Below are positions 32,342 through 44,108 of a stretch of DNA of 64,000 nt, piece after piece. Where the stretch lies: assembly GCA_028386065.3 (NCBI GenBank), contig JAKUCV010000197.1, positions 136,004 through 200,003 on the forward strand, given 5' to 3'. The position numbers were made by a program, and so were the translations under genes. This stretch comes from Turnera subulata (lineage: Eukaryota > Streptophyta > Magnoliopsida > Malpighiales > Passifloraceae). The notes under the pieces were generated by a model. It was not told where the DNA came from and made no database searches. It saw only the letters and a list, made by a program, of their open reading frames with translations. Every line of letters begins with the position of its first letter. The stretch's first letter is position 1.

Positions 32342-32719
32342 GCAGTGGCGAAGCTAGGCTTTTTAGGGGGCCAAAGTATGAAATATATTTATTTATAAGT
32401 AATGTTATTTAAAAATTAAACATAAAAAATATAAAAATTTATATCAAATAATGTCAAAAGAACAATTTATTTCTTTTAACTAAGTTAAGATCGACATGTT
32501 TTTAAGGAATCAAATTCATCAATAATTGAATCTGCAGTGATTGTTCGAAGGAGTTAAAGCTTGCGTATCTTGAAAATTCGGCATTGACGTTGAAGATTGT
32601 AGAACTTCCTCTTGTTGTTGATTTGTTTTTCTCTTGAAGAATAAATCAATTCTCTTAAATTTACCCATTTATAAAATATAAAACCTGAAATTAAATAATT
32701 AATCTATTAATTTAATTTA
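32342..32719. mobile_element. hAT-like terminus, partner end not found
   Basis: CAGTGGCGAAGCTAGG at 32342 has the form of a hAT-superfamily MITE end and interrupts the duplicated MATE flank. The following 360 bp is AT-rich without coding capacity and stops where a MATE exon 2 fragment begins. A right end of the same type (CCGCCACTG) exists at 48278-48286 but its flank does not give a matching 8-bp duplication. Confidence 0.4.
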
Positions 32720-32944
32720 ACTTGGGATCAACCACCTAGCGTATAATCCTGCTCCAGCCGAAATTTGGGAGTCTTGCTTCAGGAGAGCCAAAATCTCCCC
32801 AGTGAAGGCCCAAAGAATTGATACAGGGATACCCATCAGAATAAAAATAATCATTGCTCTTTGCGTGTATACTCCAAGCATATGATACATTTCCGCTCCA
32901 AAGGCTTGTCCACAGAATGTTTCCAATGCACCTCCCATTCCCAG
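32720..32944 (-). pseudogene. MATE exon 2 fragment
   Basis: 225 bp of minus-strand sequence matches the first part of MATE exon 2, from the LGMGGALETFCGQ start behind a preserved acceptor to ...GLYARWLIPS. There it ends abruptly in non-homologous AT-rich DNA. It is closest to the copies at 29078 and 55362. Confidence 0.85.
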
Positions 32945-33239
32945 CTACTCAAAATAACATATGCATATAATTCCTGCAACTCTAATGACAAAGCCCTAGG
33001 TTGGAGATTAGAAATGCTGCAGAACCTAATTCTCATATGAGAATATATATCCGCCAAGACACCTTCAGGCGGGCGATAATAATTAGTAAAGTGTCGCCTA
33101 TTACGCTTCCGCCTATTTGTTGTGACTTTTGCCTTGCACATTTTCTTATATTTATGTCTTTTTACATATGTGACCTAAACATTGTTGCCCTAGCTCAGTT
33201 GTTTGATTCAATCAAATCTGATTTGATTCTAAAAAAAGG

Positions 33240-33540
33240 CATACCAATTCCTAATTTGGTTTAACCGAATTTTTTTGCATTTACATAAATCTGTTTTTTT
33301 AATATTTAAAATGTGTTAGATATGGTATTTTTGTGAGGGATTAGATATGGGAGAGTGTATTGGTTTATTTTTTTTCATTCATTCAAATCATGACAAGTGT
33401 CATCTTGGTGGCGCACTGGTTCAGGAACCAAAATCATGAAGTCATGACAAATTAGTATACAGAATCATTAATTTTATAACTAGGGGCCAAAATCAAAGTA
33501 GGAAACAAACTAAGAAGCTAGATAACTTATTAAGCCGTTT
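33240..33540. repeat. Direct repeat flanking MATE exon 1 debris, left copy
   Basis: It pairs with 33935-34275 in the same orientation. Shared strings include GCATTTACATAAATCTGTTTT, ATTGGTTTATTTTTTT and GGCCAAAATCAAAGTAGG. The copies differ by small indels and substitutions. Confidence 0.75.
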
Positions 33541-33587
33541 TGTTATTCTATATCCCTGGCATTCAAGCGCAAGGAACATCGAGCTAG

Positions 33588-33766
33588 ATGGATAATCAGG
33601 AGTCAAGCCCTACACCCCATCAATCCCTTCCTCAAGTTATAACATCTGAAAATAGAAGTGGTAACAATTATGGTGATGAAGTAGACATAACTACAGAGCT
33701 AAAGAAGCAATTGAAGCTGGCAGGGCCTCTAGTTGTTGTTAGTTTCTTACAGTTTAGTTTGCAAAG
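33588..33766 (+). pseudogene. MATE exon 1 fragment, plus strand
   Basis: The frame reads MDNQESSPTPHQSLPQVITSE and then ELKKQLKLAGPLVVVSFLQFSLQ, matching the start of MATE exon 1. It then breaks into spacer (GGCTTAATAAGTTATC). Only helix 1 would be encoded. Confidence 0.85.
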
Positions 33767-33794
33767 GCTTAATAAGTTATCTAGCCCCTTAGTC

Positions 33795-33858
33795 TATTTT
33801 CAGATGTTATAAGCTCAGGTGATTGATGGGGTGTAGGACTGGGCTCTTGATTATCCAT
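33795..33858 (-). pseudogene. MATE exon 1 fragment, minus strand, inverted relative to the one at 33588
   Basis: On the minus strand from ATG at 33858 the frame reads MDNQEPSPTPHQSPELITSEN and then stops. With its 5' flank (to about 33900) it forms an inverted pair with 33550-33650, about 97 bp arms and roughly 90% identical by eye. Confidence 0.8.
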
Positions 33859-33934
33859 CTAGCTCGATGTTCCTTGCGCTTGGAAGCTAGGGAACAGAAT
33901 AACACAATAAAGTTTGCTTTATTGTATAAGATTA

Positions 33935-34275
33935 TTTGGTTTAACTGAAAGTTTTGCATTTACATAAATCTGTTTTTTAATATTTAAATGTGTTACTTAC
34001 GGTATTTTTTGTGTGGATGGGATTGCTAGAATGGAAATTGCAATAACTTTTGAATAACAGGGTGAGGGACTGGGTATGGGAGAATGCATTGGTTTATTTT
34101 TTTCATTCATTGAAACCATGACATGTGCCATCATGTAATTGATTCACTGGTTTCGGAACCAAAATCTGGAGATCATGACAAATTATTATACAAAATTATT
34201 AATTTAAAAATTAGGGGGCCAAAATCAAAGTAGGAAACAAACTAAGGGGCTGCATAACTTGTTAAGCCAAAACAA
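33935..34275. repeat. Direct repeat flanking MATE exon 1 debris, right copy
   Basis: It is the partner of 33240-33540. Both copies end near a TTAAGCC boundary. Confidence 0.75.
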
Positions 34276-34778
34276 TTTACATGCTTCAACCATCTTCAAT
34301 AATTAATATGTGTATGCTTCAACCACCTTCATTATCTCTATCAATACAAAAGTTAATAAATATCTCAAATAAGAATGTTCCACAAAATTTCGAGCATGAG
34401 TTTTTTCTATATTTATCTTTTACCACACAAAATAATTACATCTATTTTTTCTATCTTAATTAAAAATAAATAATAGATAATTTAGTCAATTTATATATAT
34501 ATATATATATATATTAAATCAAATATCCTCTTTAGATCTTTAGATGAAATCTAGAGATGACATGTATCATCTTTTATGAAAAAGAGAAACTATTATGCCA
34601 TGTGGCAATTTGTATACGGGGTATTTTCTAAATTAACATGATATAATTAAATACAATAATATTATTTTTATTTTATTAATTAAATATTATTTTTTTATTT
34701 TTTTAGAAAAAACATATTAAAATAATATAAATATATATTTTTTATATAGAGATTCTTTTTATATGTCACCCCTTGATG

Positions 34779-34989
34779 CAGTGGCGGCAGCCCGGGGGCT
34801 GAGGGTGGCCATGGCCCCCCCTTGGACTTGTGTTATAACCATAGTATATAGCAAACAACATATGAAACATACCTTGGTTCAGTGATAAAGTGCACAATTA
34901 CCTCCACACCAACCCGGGTTCAAACTCTCACACCACCTTCTTTCTTTTTATTTTGGCCCCATTACAATTCTTACCTAGGTCCGCCACTG
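34779..34989. mobile_element. hAT-type MITE, 211 bp
   Basis: The terminal inverted repeats are CAGTGGCGG and CCGCCACTG. They are flanked by CCTTGATG (34771-34778) and GCTTGATG (34990-34997), an 8-bp duplication matching at seven of eight. There is no ORF. Confidence 0.8.
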
Positions 34990-35118
34990 GCTTGATGGGT
35001 GTGTAACACGCAGAGAAGTGACTAGTTATACTCTATAAAAGCTAAGTAAAGCTAAGTTTCACGTCACTGTTCATTAGTAGCACTATAGCACACCTTTGCC
35101 TGCTTCGTCGAGTATACC

Positions 35119-35240
35119 TATTTCAGCACCTCATGCTTTTTTTCTATGTGTTGCACACTCCATTTCAACACCATGTTTTTCTTCTATGTGCTGCACACTC
35201 CATTTCAATACCATGCTTTTTTCCACCTGCTAAACACCTC
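35119..35240. repeat. Three-copy tandem repeat, about 40 bp
   Basis: Units of the form CATTTCAACACCATG...CTGCACACTC are at about 35119-35160, 35161-35200 and 35201-35240, increasingly diverged. Confidence 0.7.
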
Positions 35241-35799
35241 ATGCTTCACTTCATTCCACATCTTGTTTTACACTCTTCGGGCCTCTAAAACATCCAAGGT
35301 TTAAGCTTTAAAAATTCCCATTATTATATTACTATTCATTTTGGGGTCTTTGTAATGGATAAAGCAATGACTAAAAGTAGTAGTGTTATTGGTTGTTTTT
35401 TTTTTTATTTCACCGTTTCCAGCACATTCAAATGAACAATGTAGTGACTAAAAGTAGATTGTCATTGGTTGATTCATTTTATCCCACAGTTATGTTAATT
35501 GCAAAATACTTTTTCAATAGTAATCCACCGCGCCCTAATGTTTTGCCACATGAACTAACCTGTTGTGTACTCTATGTGGTCTACAATTATACCATTTGTA
35601 TCATGAATTATTGTCCACATAGGGACTTTTTCCACCTCTTCCTACCGAGTAATTTACTTCTTCCTCTGTAAATACGAAACCTCTGGATTTCCTGCCATTC
35701 ATCTTCATTTCTGTATACTCTATATAAAAGCCAGGTTTGGGTGTTACTGTTCATTTTGACTTTCATTAATTTCACTGTGCTATGAGTGAAGCTATATTT

Positions 35800-36130
35800 T
35801 TATTGGGGGTTTTTGGGTTTTACAGTACCCGATGTTTAACGTTTTGGCCAATTTGGGTCCCTGACTTTTTGTTTGGACGGTCACGTACCCCGACTTTAAG
35901 TGGGCAGGGCAGTCATAGTCCCTCGGTCAGGCACCTGCCAACGTGGCGGGCTGCCCGGATTTGGGCTTCTTGAGTTGCACTAAAACGACGTCATCTCATG
36001 TCAAAACGACGTCGTTTCAGTGACACGTAGGATCCACATGTCACTGTGGGTCTTTCATGCTTTCCACCTGAAATTTTGACCCAACCATTTCCAAAAACTC
36101 AATACTAACCCAAAAACCCTTTTTATTGGC
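35800..36130. repeat. Dispersed intergenic repeat with AACGACGTCGTTT palindrome, copy 1
   Basis: A block with phrases resembling GTACCCGATG, TTTGGGTCCCTGAC and CAGTCATAGTCCCTCGG ends in AAAACGACGTCATC and AAAACGACGTCGTTT (36003-36017). A diverged copy in the same orientation is at about 63060-63330. Family unknown; no coding potential. Confidence 0.55.
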
Positions 36131-36438
36131 TATGATGTCCCTTCACAGTTCAAACTTCAGTACTTTATTGACTTTTAAGCCCGAGTATAAGTTCTTTTAA
36201 CTACAAAGTCTGGAAAAGCATTTATCACTATTTGTTTGGAAATTTGTAGTGCACAGAGACCCTCGACGTGCAACCAAAGTGTTCCCCATTGTTAATTATT
36301 TGATAGTTTCCCTTGCCCTACCTTCCGGCGAACTTCATCGTCGACAGTAATGTAATCCCTTGTTTTTTTTCACTCCTTTCCTTGTGCGCTTGTGAGTATT
36401 AGGTAGTAGGTGGAAAACATTCACACAAAACCAGTGAG

Positions 36439-38462
36439 ATGAGAGGAAGAACTAGAGAGGCTTCAGAAGACAGAGTGCGGAAACGATCTAGATCGACAAT
36501 CAGATCCAGAGACACAGGACCGACGAGAGCACGCCAGTCAGAGGCTAACTCAGACCTACCTTTGGCGGCCCCAGAATTTGATGACTAGGAGGAGTTTGCT
36601 CCAAATGGGCCTCACCAGGGGGATGAAGGTTGTGATGGGGTGAACACTAAGAACGTGGACCAGCCTGTGACTGTGGAGATGATGGACGCAACTCAGACAC
36701 GAGAGCCACCGGCCGAGGTGGTGATGGAGGAGGAAGCTCCAGCCCCTACCCGCACCCAAAAAGTAAACACGAATGACTCTAAATTTAGTTATAGAGACAT
36801 GCTCAAAAGTGACAACGGGGCACTAAATTTCGACCCCTGGGAGTTAGAAGAGGAGGCAGAGTATGAAGACGGGGACACTGTGGTGAATGAGGTGAATGGA
36901 GAAGCAGTCATTGAGCTGTCGAATGCATTTGTGAACAGACTACGAAAACCATGGGAACACGCAGTTGTTGTGAAATTGTTGGGCAGATCAATTGGTTTCA
37001 AAACACTCCAGGACAAGCTCCGAACTCTATGGAAACCGAAGGGGCCACTCAAGCTTATAGACTTGGAGAATAACTACTTTGTAGTTAGGTTCTGGGATTT
37101 GGAGGACTGCCATAATGCCTTATTGGGAGGGCCATGGTCAATTTTTAGTAATGCGTTGATTGTCCAGCCCTAGACATAATCTTTTCGTGCATCTATGGAT
37201 AGGATTGACAGGGTGGTCACCTGGGTTCGTTTTATGGATTTCCCTATGGACAAATATCACTCCAGAATTCTCAAAGCCATGGGAAATTTGGTGGGCTCTA
37301 CGGTGAAGCTTGATAACAACTCCGATAACCCATCCAGGGGCAAGTTCACGAGGGTTGTAGTGTGTCTAAACTTGAACAACCCGCTAAAAGGGATTGTGAC
37401 TCTGGATAGCGAAGTCTTTCAGGTGGTATACAAGGGGCTCCCTCAAATCTGTTATTCTTATGGGAAGGTAGGACACAGTGATCTGGGCTGTCCGGAAAGG
37501 AATCCGCATCAAAAGGAAGGTGAAGCAAATTCTGCGGGCGCACCGACTTCCAGCAACCATGTCCAGGGGCAAGATCAAACCACAGCCCCCCCAAACAAGA
37601 TGAATCCAGTACAAGCAGGGGCGAGAGGCGAATGGATGAATGCCCCACGTCGCTCGAGAAGGCCCCAAAGACAAACATCGGAAGGCCAAAACCAAAATAC
37701 ATCACCAACACCTGTAACTGGGGCACCACAACCAAGATCCTCAAATATGTTTCAAGAATTGGCTGATGATGATTTCTGCCTTTGGGAGAAAACCCCAACT
37801 GACCAAGACCAACATGTTCCAACCCAATCTCAGCCTAAAGGCCACAATCCGCAAACACAAAAACCCCACAAGCCGAACTCTAGCAAGACACACACCAAGA
37901 AAAAAACCTAACTCCCAAAAACACTAGACCCCAACCAACAAGAGAGCTCCCGAGAACCCCTCTCAAAGAAGTCTCTAACACCACCCCTCAGGCCCAAACT
38001 GGTGCAGCTCAACCTACAGTTAAAACAAATGTCAATCCCCAAGTCCTACTAAGAAACCCAGCCCAACCCCATAAACCTAAAATGAATAGCCCTGGAAACA
38101 ACCACTCGGCGGTTTTCTTAGGAGAAGCAGACCACAAAAGCATCTTCCAAGGGGCTTCTCCTTCTACTAGGACGAATGAGACTCCACAAACCCCTCCTCT
38201 CAACCCCTTTAATCCTTCCACCCCGACAATTTCAGCCCACGCCCCAATAAAACCACCAGACCCAATGGTCCTGAGGGGACCAGGTGGACCTGTGGACATG
38301 GAGCATGAGTCAAACATGGTACAGCAAGTTAGAAATTTAGGGATAATGAGAAATTCTCTACCAAATAGTGCCAATCCTGAAGCAACTGATGTAAGCATGG
38401 CAGTGGAGACCTCTAGTCCCCCCACCTCAGTAGTTTTCACATCCCTGCACCCCTCCCATTAA
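36439..38462 (+). pseudogene. LINE 1 ORF1 (DUF4283 / zinc-knuckle gag-like), broken
   Basis: One frame from ATG 36439 continues to 37911 apart from stops at 36586-36588 and 37171-37182. A frameshift links it to 38082-38462. It contains the DUF4283 RNA-binding region (WEHAVVVKLLGRSIGFKTLQDKLRTLW through GGPWSIF), the conserved DRIDRVVTWVRF, and a zinc knuckle at CYSYGKVGHSDLGC. The second Cys of the knuckle is replaced by Tyr. The C-terminal third is Pro/Ser/Thr/Gln-rich. Confidence 0.85.
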
Positions 38463-38471
38463 CGCAGTTTT

Positions 38472-41400
38472 ATGATGCTACAAATTCTTTGTTGGAACTA
38501 CCAGGGGGAAAGTAAAAAACAATTTGTAAGAAATTTTAAGGAGATATGCAGAAATAATAGGCCAATTGTTGTGGTTATTGTAGAACCGAGAACCAGTGGG
38601 ATCAGAGCAGGGAGAATCGTCAGACGACTTGGTTTCTCTCACTCTCACTGAATTAAAGCAAGAGGTTTTGCAGGGGGCATTTGGCTACTCTGGAATGAAG
38701 ATGTAGTTCAGGTCCAGATATTGCTGAATCATACCCAATTCTTACATGTTAGACTTGTGCAAGAACAATGCTCTTTTTTATTTACAGCCATATATGCAAG
38801 CCCCCAGGAGAAATGGCGCCAATTCTGTTGGAGAAATTTGGAGGCGCTAGCTGAACATAACCAGGAACCATGGTTACCAGGGGGTGATTTCAACGCAATT
38901 CTGAATGGGACCGAAAGACGGAATAAGTTTGGGAAAGACAGCATGGTAAATAGGCACTTTCAGAACTGTGTCTTGCAAGCAAAGCTTGTTGATTTGGAGT
39001 TTGCTGGAAGTGAATTTACATGAAGAAGAGAAGGGAATCAAGCACGGTTGGATAGATTTTTATGTAATGATAATGGAGGATGGCTTTCCTGGAAGCCTCT
39101 GTTCATCATCTTACTTTTTCTTGCTCTGACCATAGGCTAATTATAGTCAAGCAAGGAGGTACTATTCCACCAAAAGTAAATCGCCTTTCCGCTTTCAAGC
39201 AGCATGGCTAACTCATCCGGGGTTTTCTGATTTTGTGAAAGAGGAATGGGATGCTAATGAGGTTGCTGTTCAGGCGGTGGATAATTTTGTGCCGAAGCTG
39301 CAGGTTTGGAACAGGGTAATTTTTGGCAATATCCATCATCGAACAAAGCGAATTTTGGCTCGGCTTGCGGGTATTCAGAAATATCTCGAACGCATGCCAT
39401 CGAAATTTCTCTCTAAATTGGAGGTAGAGCTGAGAATGGAGTTGGACAAGGTACTTCTGCAGGAAGAAATGCTATGGGCCCAAAAAGCTCGGTGTCAGTG
39501 GATACAGGAGGGTGATCGCAACACTGCATACTTCCACGCCACCACCATTATTCGGAGGAGAAGAAATAAAGTAGAGGCCCTTAAGGATGTTCAGGGTAAC
39601 TGGAAGACAAATGAAGCTGAACTTAAGTCTATTGCCATTTCTTATTTTCAGACTCAAAGACGAAGGAGTTGTCCATGAAATTTTTCCTCTACCGAATCTT
39701 TTTCCTACAATTGACAAAATAGATTGGATGGCCTTATCGCTCCAATTTTAGATCAGGAAATAAAAGGGAGCCTTATGCAAATGGGGCCATTAATAGCCCC
39801 TGGAACAGACGGAATACATGCTATTTTCTATCAAATTCAATGGGATACTGTTTGTCCTAAGGTTGTACAGATGGTTAGGGAGGTCCTTGAAAATGGCTGG
39901 TGGGATGATCGATTAAACAAGACACTCATCGTGCTATTACCGAAACTCACTAAGCCAGAGATGATCACCCAATTCCGTCCAGTTGGCTTATATAATGTCT
40001 TGTATAAGTTGATAACCAAAGTAATTGTGAATCGGATCAAGCCAATTTTGGGGGATGTAGTGGCGCCTACACAATCGAGTTTTGTTCCGGGAAGGTTGAT
40101 TTCAGATAACATCATTGTAGTAAAAGAGGTGATACATTCCATGAGAACAAGGAAGAAGGGGCAACCGGGCATTATGGTGATTAAGATAGACTTGGAGAAA
40201 GCTTATGACTGCCTTAAATAGAACTTTGTTGAGAAGACACTGCAAGAGGTGGGTGTGCCATCCAGCTTGATCTCTATTATCATACGATGTATCTCATCTT
40301 CAGCTCTACAAGTGTGCTGGAATGGAGAAGCCACCCAGGCTTTTCGTCCCTCCCGTGGAATCCGTCAAGGCGACCCAATTTCTCCATATCTTTTTGTACT
40401 GTGTATGGAGAAATTGGGTCACCTAATTGACATGGCGATCAAGAAGGGTGAGTGAAAGCCTATCACTTTGAGCCAAGGAGGCCCTAAATTATCTCACTTA
40501 TTTTTTTGGATGATTTACTCTTATTCGCAGAAGCATCTTTGGATCAAGTCAGAGTCGTCAAAGCTTGCCTTGAAATTTTTTGCCTCTTCTCTGGTCAAAA
40601 AGTAAGTCTAGAAAATTCCCAGGTTTGTGTTTCTGTAAATGTTCCAGAAAAGGTCGCACAAGATCTGGGAGCAACTCTTGGCTTTCAGCTCACCAATAAC
40701 CTGGGCAAACATTTGGGAATTCCACTGATGCATAACCGTATGAAGAATGCTACATTCGGTTATTTGGTCGACAAAGCTCTACAAAAATTAAGTGGATGGA
40801 AGGCTGAAAAATTGTCTCTAGCAGGTAGAATCGCTCTCGCAAAATCAGTCCTTAATGCATTACCCACATACCCTATGCAAACGATGAGGATTCCAAGAAT
40901 GATCTGTGACAAACTCGACAGCTTGGCTCGACAATTTATATGGGGTCCAGTCCCGACCACCAAAGAGTTCACTTAGTGAGCTGGGATGCTCTATGTGAGC
41001 CTAGAAATAGAGGAGGAGTAGGCTTAAGGAAATTGCGTTCAGTTAATGTCGCATTTTCCATGAAGCTTGCATGGACAATCGTACATAGTATGGACAACTT
41101 GTGGGTCAAAGTATTTAGAGGTAAGTACTTGAGGGGACTCGATCAAGCTCCTGACACCCTAAAGGCGAAAGATGGGTCTATTATTTGGAGGGCCATCTCC
41201 AAAATTTGGCCGATATTCCGAAGTGTGGTGGGCTGGAAAATCAACAATGGACAATCTGCAAGTTTTTGGGTTGATCGATGGCTTTTCCACGATAGTTGTC
41301 TGCTGGATTAGGCCACTGTTGAATTGGTTCCTCAAAGGAATGCGAGGGTGGTAGAGTTCACATCATCGGGAGGTAGTTGGGATTGGGAGGGTTTGTCTCA

Positions 41401-42508
41401 CATTCTATCACCGAATGTGATGACTGTTATGCTTTCAATGCCACATCCTCAAGCAGCAAAAGGTTCGGACCAGATCATTTGGACTACTGATGCTAAAGGA
41501 ATTTTCTCAATCAAATCAGCTTATAAAGTCGTGGAGGAGGACAATTGGAGTCCAAAATAGAAATTGTGGGAGATGGTGTGGCGGTGGAGAGGCCCTGCTA
41601 GAGTAAACTCCTTTTTATGGTTGGTAACCAAGGATAGGCTCCTAACAAACCAACTTAGAGCTAAGAGACACATTGCAGACACAAACCAATGCCTGAGGTG
41701 CTTTCAAAGTGTTGAAACAGTCCTGCATGTACTACGGGACTGCATGGTTGCTAAAGACCTCTGGTTGGCACTAGAAAATTCCTCTCTTATAGCTGATTTC
41801 TTCTTATTGTCGCAACAAGAATGGCTGCTGAAAAATTTGAACACACAGGTGGTTGGAGAAGAATGGTGTAGTATCTTTGGCATTGCTTGTTGGCGCCTTT
41901 GGTCATGGCGAAACATATGGGTCTTTGAACCCGATGAGGAGGAAATCGCAAACCCAGTTAGACACATAAAAGTTTTTGCTGGAAGTTGCAGGGAGTTGCT
42001 TATTGCACCCTCAAGGAAAAGAAACAATGTGATAGCTATTTGTGCCCCCTCACACAGTTGGAAACCACCAACTAGAGGTGCTTTCAAGTTGAATGTAGCG
42101 AAGGCCAGTTATCCAACGGAACAAGGGACCTTTTTGGATGGTGTTTGCAGGGACGAGAATTGTGGATGGAAATTGGATTTTGTTCTATCACTAGGCCCCG
42201 AAATGTTTATCTTAGCAGATCTTATGGCAATCTGGCAGGGGTTCATACTTGCTAGGGACAGTGGCATTCAATATTTACACTTGGAAACCGAATCCAAGTC
42301 TGTCCTGGAGTGGTTAATGGATGGAGTTGTTTGGGATGAGGAGTTTAACAGGTTAGCAGCAGAAGTAAAATTGCTGCAGACAGGCTCAACCTCTTTTGAA
42401 TTATCCTTTGTACACCCAGATGCCAACTTAGCAGCTCAAGCTTTAGCTAACCTAGCCCCATCTGTTTGTAAGGGGCTGTGCATCTTTTGGTCCCCCCTCT
42501 GTAATTAG
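38472..42508 (+). pseudogene. LINE 1 ORF2 (endonuclease, reverse transcriptase, zf-RVT, RNase H), broken
   Basis: The endonuclease begins MMLQILCWNYQG and has GGDFNAIL. The reverse transcriptase has APGTDGIHAIFYQ, FRPVGLYNVLYKLITKVIVNRI, KIDLEKAYDCL, SRGIRQGDPISPYLFVLCME and a MDDLLLFAEAS active-site segment. A zf-RVT region (RVNSFLWLVTKDRLLTNQL) follows, then an RNase H domain ending at 42508. Stops or shifts occur near 38650, 39021, 39676, 40219, 40453, 40974, 41309 and 41558. All four RNase H catalytic acids appear changed (see findings). Confidence 0.9.
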
Positions 42509-42639
42509 TGAGGTTCTAGAACAGGACAGAGGACGTCTAGCATAAGGCTAGCTCGTTGTATTTTGTATTTGTAACATTCAGTTATAGCATATATATATCA
42601 TTTCCCGGTTTTCAACCAAAAAAGTCTGGAAAAGCATTT

Positions 42640-43414
42640 TTATGTAGTGATTATAGTGAGACTTCCTTTTTGATAATTGGAGTTTTTTTAAAACCAAATC
42701 AAAATGTTGCTCTGCCATCATCCATGCTTTGTGGATAGAAGACACGTGGAATAATAGTAAGATCGTGTCAATATTGGGATAAATCCTTAGACAGCTATAC
42801 TTCCATAGCTCAACCGCTTCAAAATATTAATTGGCGATACCGGCGGTGCTTTCATCCTATCATTCTTTATATATATCTTAACCCTATTTTTACTTTCCTT
42901 ACTGGGGAGATAGGTCGCCATAAAATTTCCATACCAGCCTGCTATTCCCTCAACCACTCATGCATGGTGCCTGTGCTTTTTTTTTCTTTTTTATGCTAGC
43001 CTGTGCTTACTGTTGCTTGGTTGTTGTGACCAGTGACTACACTGTAGATCTAAAAAAATAAAATTAATGTGGAAACATTCAAAATTTTATGGCATAAATA
43101 TGAAAAACTTCAAGTAAATGACTACACGGCTTAAAAACAAAATTTAATGCGAGAGCTGCCGAGGCTTTTATTCCAAACTTTTTCCTATTTTACTCAATCA
43201 AGTTATCTAGTTAGCATAAAAAATCGCAAATCTCTTCCGCCTTCTCCTATAATATTGCTAACCAATAATAATCAGTAACCATAAAAATAGCTAAATCAAA
43301 TCTATCAATTCTAATCAAATCCACCTTCCCAATAATCAATCAATCCCAATATACTGTGATTTTTTGAATTATATTATTGATAAAGAAATATAAAATTATG
43401 AATTATGATACTAT
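42640..43414. other. Spacer between the two LINEs
   Basis: AT-rich spacer. I see no gene, terminal repeat or conserved motif. Confidence 0.45.
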
Positions 43415-43423
43415 AAATGATAT

Positions 43424-44063
43424 GTTGGAGGTGCCAGTTAGGTGTGTTGATATGCATGCTAACTTATCTCATAAGTCCTGCACGCCAGAGGGGAATCAAA
43501 TAGCTGGGCCGTCCTCAAATGGGCTCGGGTATGTTGGATCATCTTCTAAGGGGGAGGTGGCACATGGGTCGACGAACCGGACTAGTGAAACCAGAGGTGA
43601 GTGCGGGGCCATAAATGGGCCTACTGAAATCAATCCAGCGGGTATGTCTGTATCAGAAAAGTCATGTTCTGTTTCGGATGAGGAGGAAGGGGTCGAGTTA
43701 TCTTTACAACTATTGAAAGATAACTTCCAATTGCTAACAGGGAGGAAATTAAGGAAGTACCTCACTAGCTTTACGAAGAAGAAGAAAATGAAAAAGATCT
43801 CTCCTGGGTGGGTTCTAAGATCATTGGAATCTGGGGACAGCTCCACGCCAGATGGAGATGTTCGAATTGGGAATGCCCGCGCTTTAATCATCGAAGCTAC
43901 AGACGATGCTCCTTCTCATGCTAGAGAAGGGGAGGAGACACTAGCGATTGGTGAAAATTTGGGTTTGATCGTCAATGGTGAGCCAAGGGCGTTGGTCAGA
44001 GAATTGGAGCAATTGATAACAAAGGAAGGCGAAGAATGGGAGAACGCGAACACAAATACATAG
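43424..44063 (+). pseudogene. LINE 2 ORF1, C-terminal part
   Basis: An open frame of about 210 codons without recognisable domain ends 45 bases before ORF2. It is Ser/Gly/Glu-rich with a KKKKMKKIS basic patch, like the variable C-terminal tails of plant LINE ORF1 proteins. The frame itself is open, but the N-terminal half is gone. Confidence 0.6.
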
Positions 44064-44108
44064 CTGTGATTCACTGCAGGTCAGTTTACGCATTCTGTCT
44101 GCCTTTTT

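Larger units (their letters stand above)
36224..42620 (+). mobile_element. LINE 1: near full-length, degenerate LINE retrotransposon
   Basis: A 6.4-kb L1-type plant LINE is bounded by a 19-bp target duplication (36205-36223 and 42621-42639; AAAGTCTGGAAAAGCATTT) and ends in a short A-run. A 5' UTR of about 215 bp precedes ORF1 (36439-38462, broken). ORF2 begins at 38472, ten bases after the end of ORF1. Several in-frame stops and frameshifts rule out activity. It split the MATE cluster. Confidence 0.92.
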
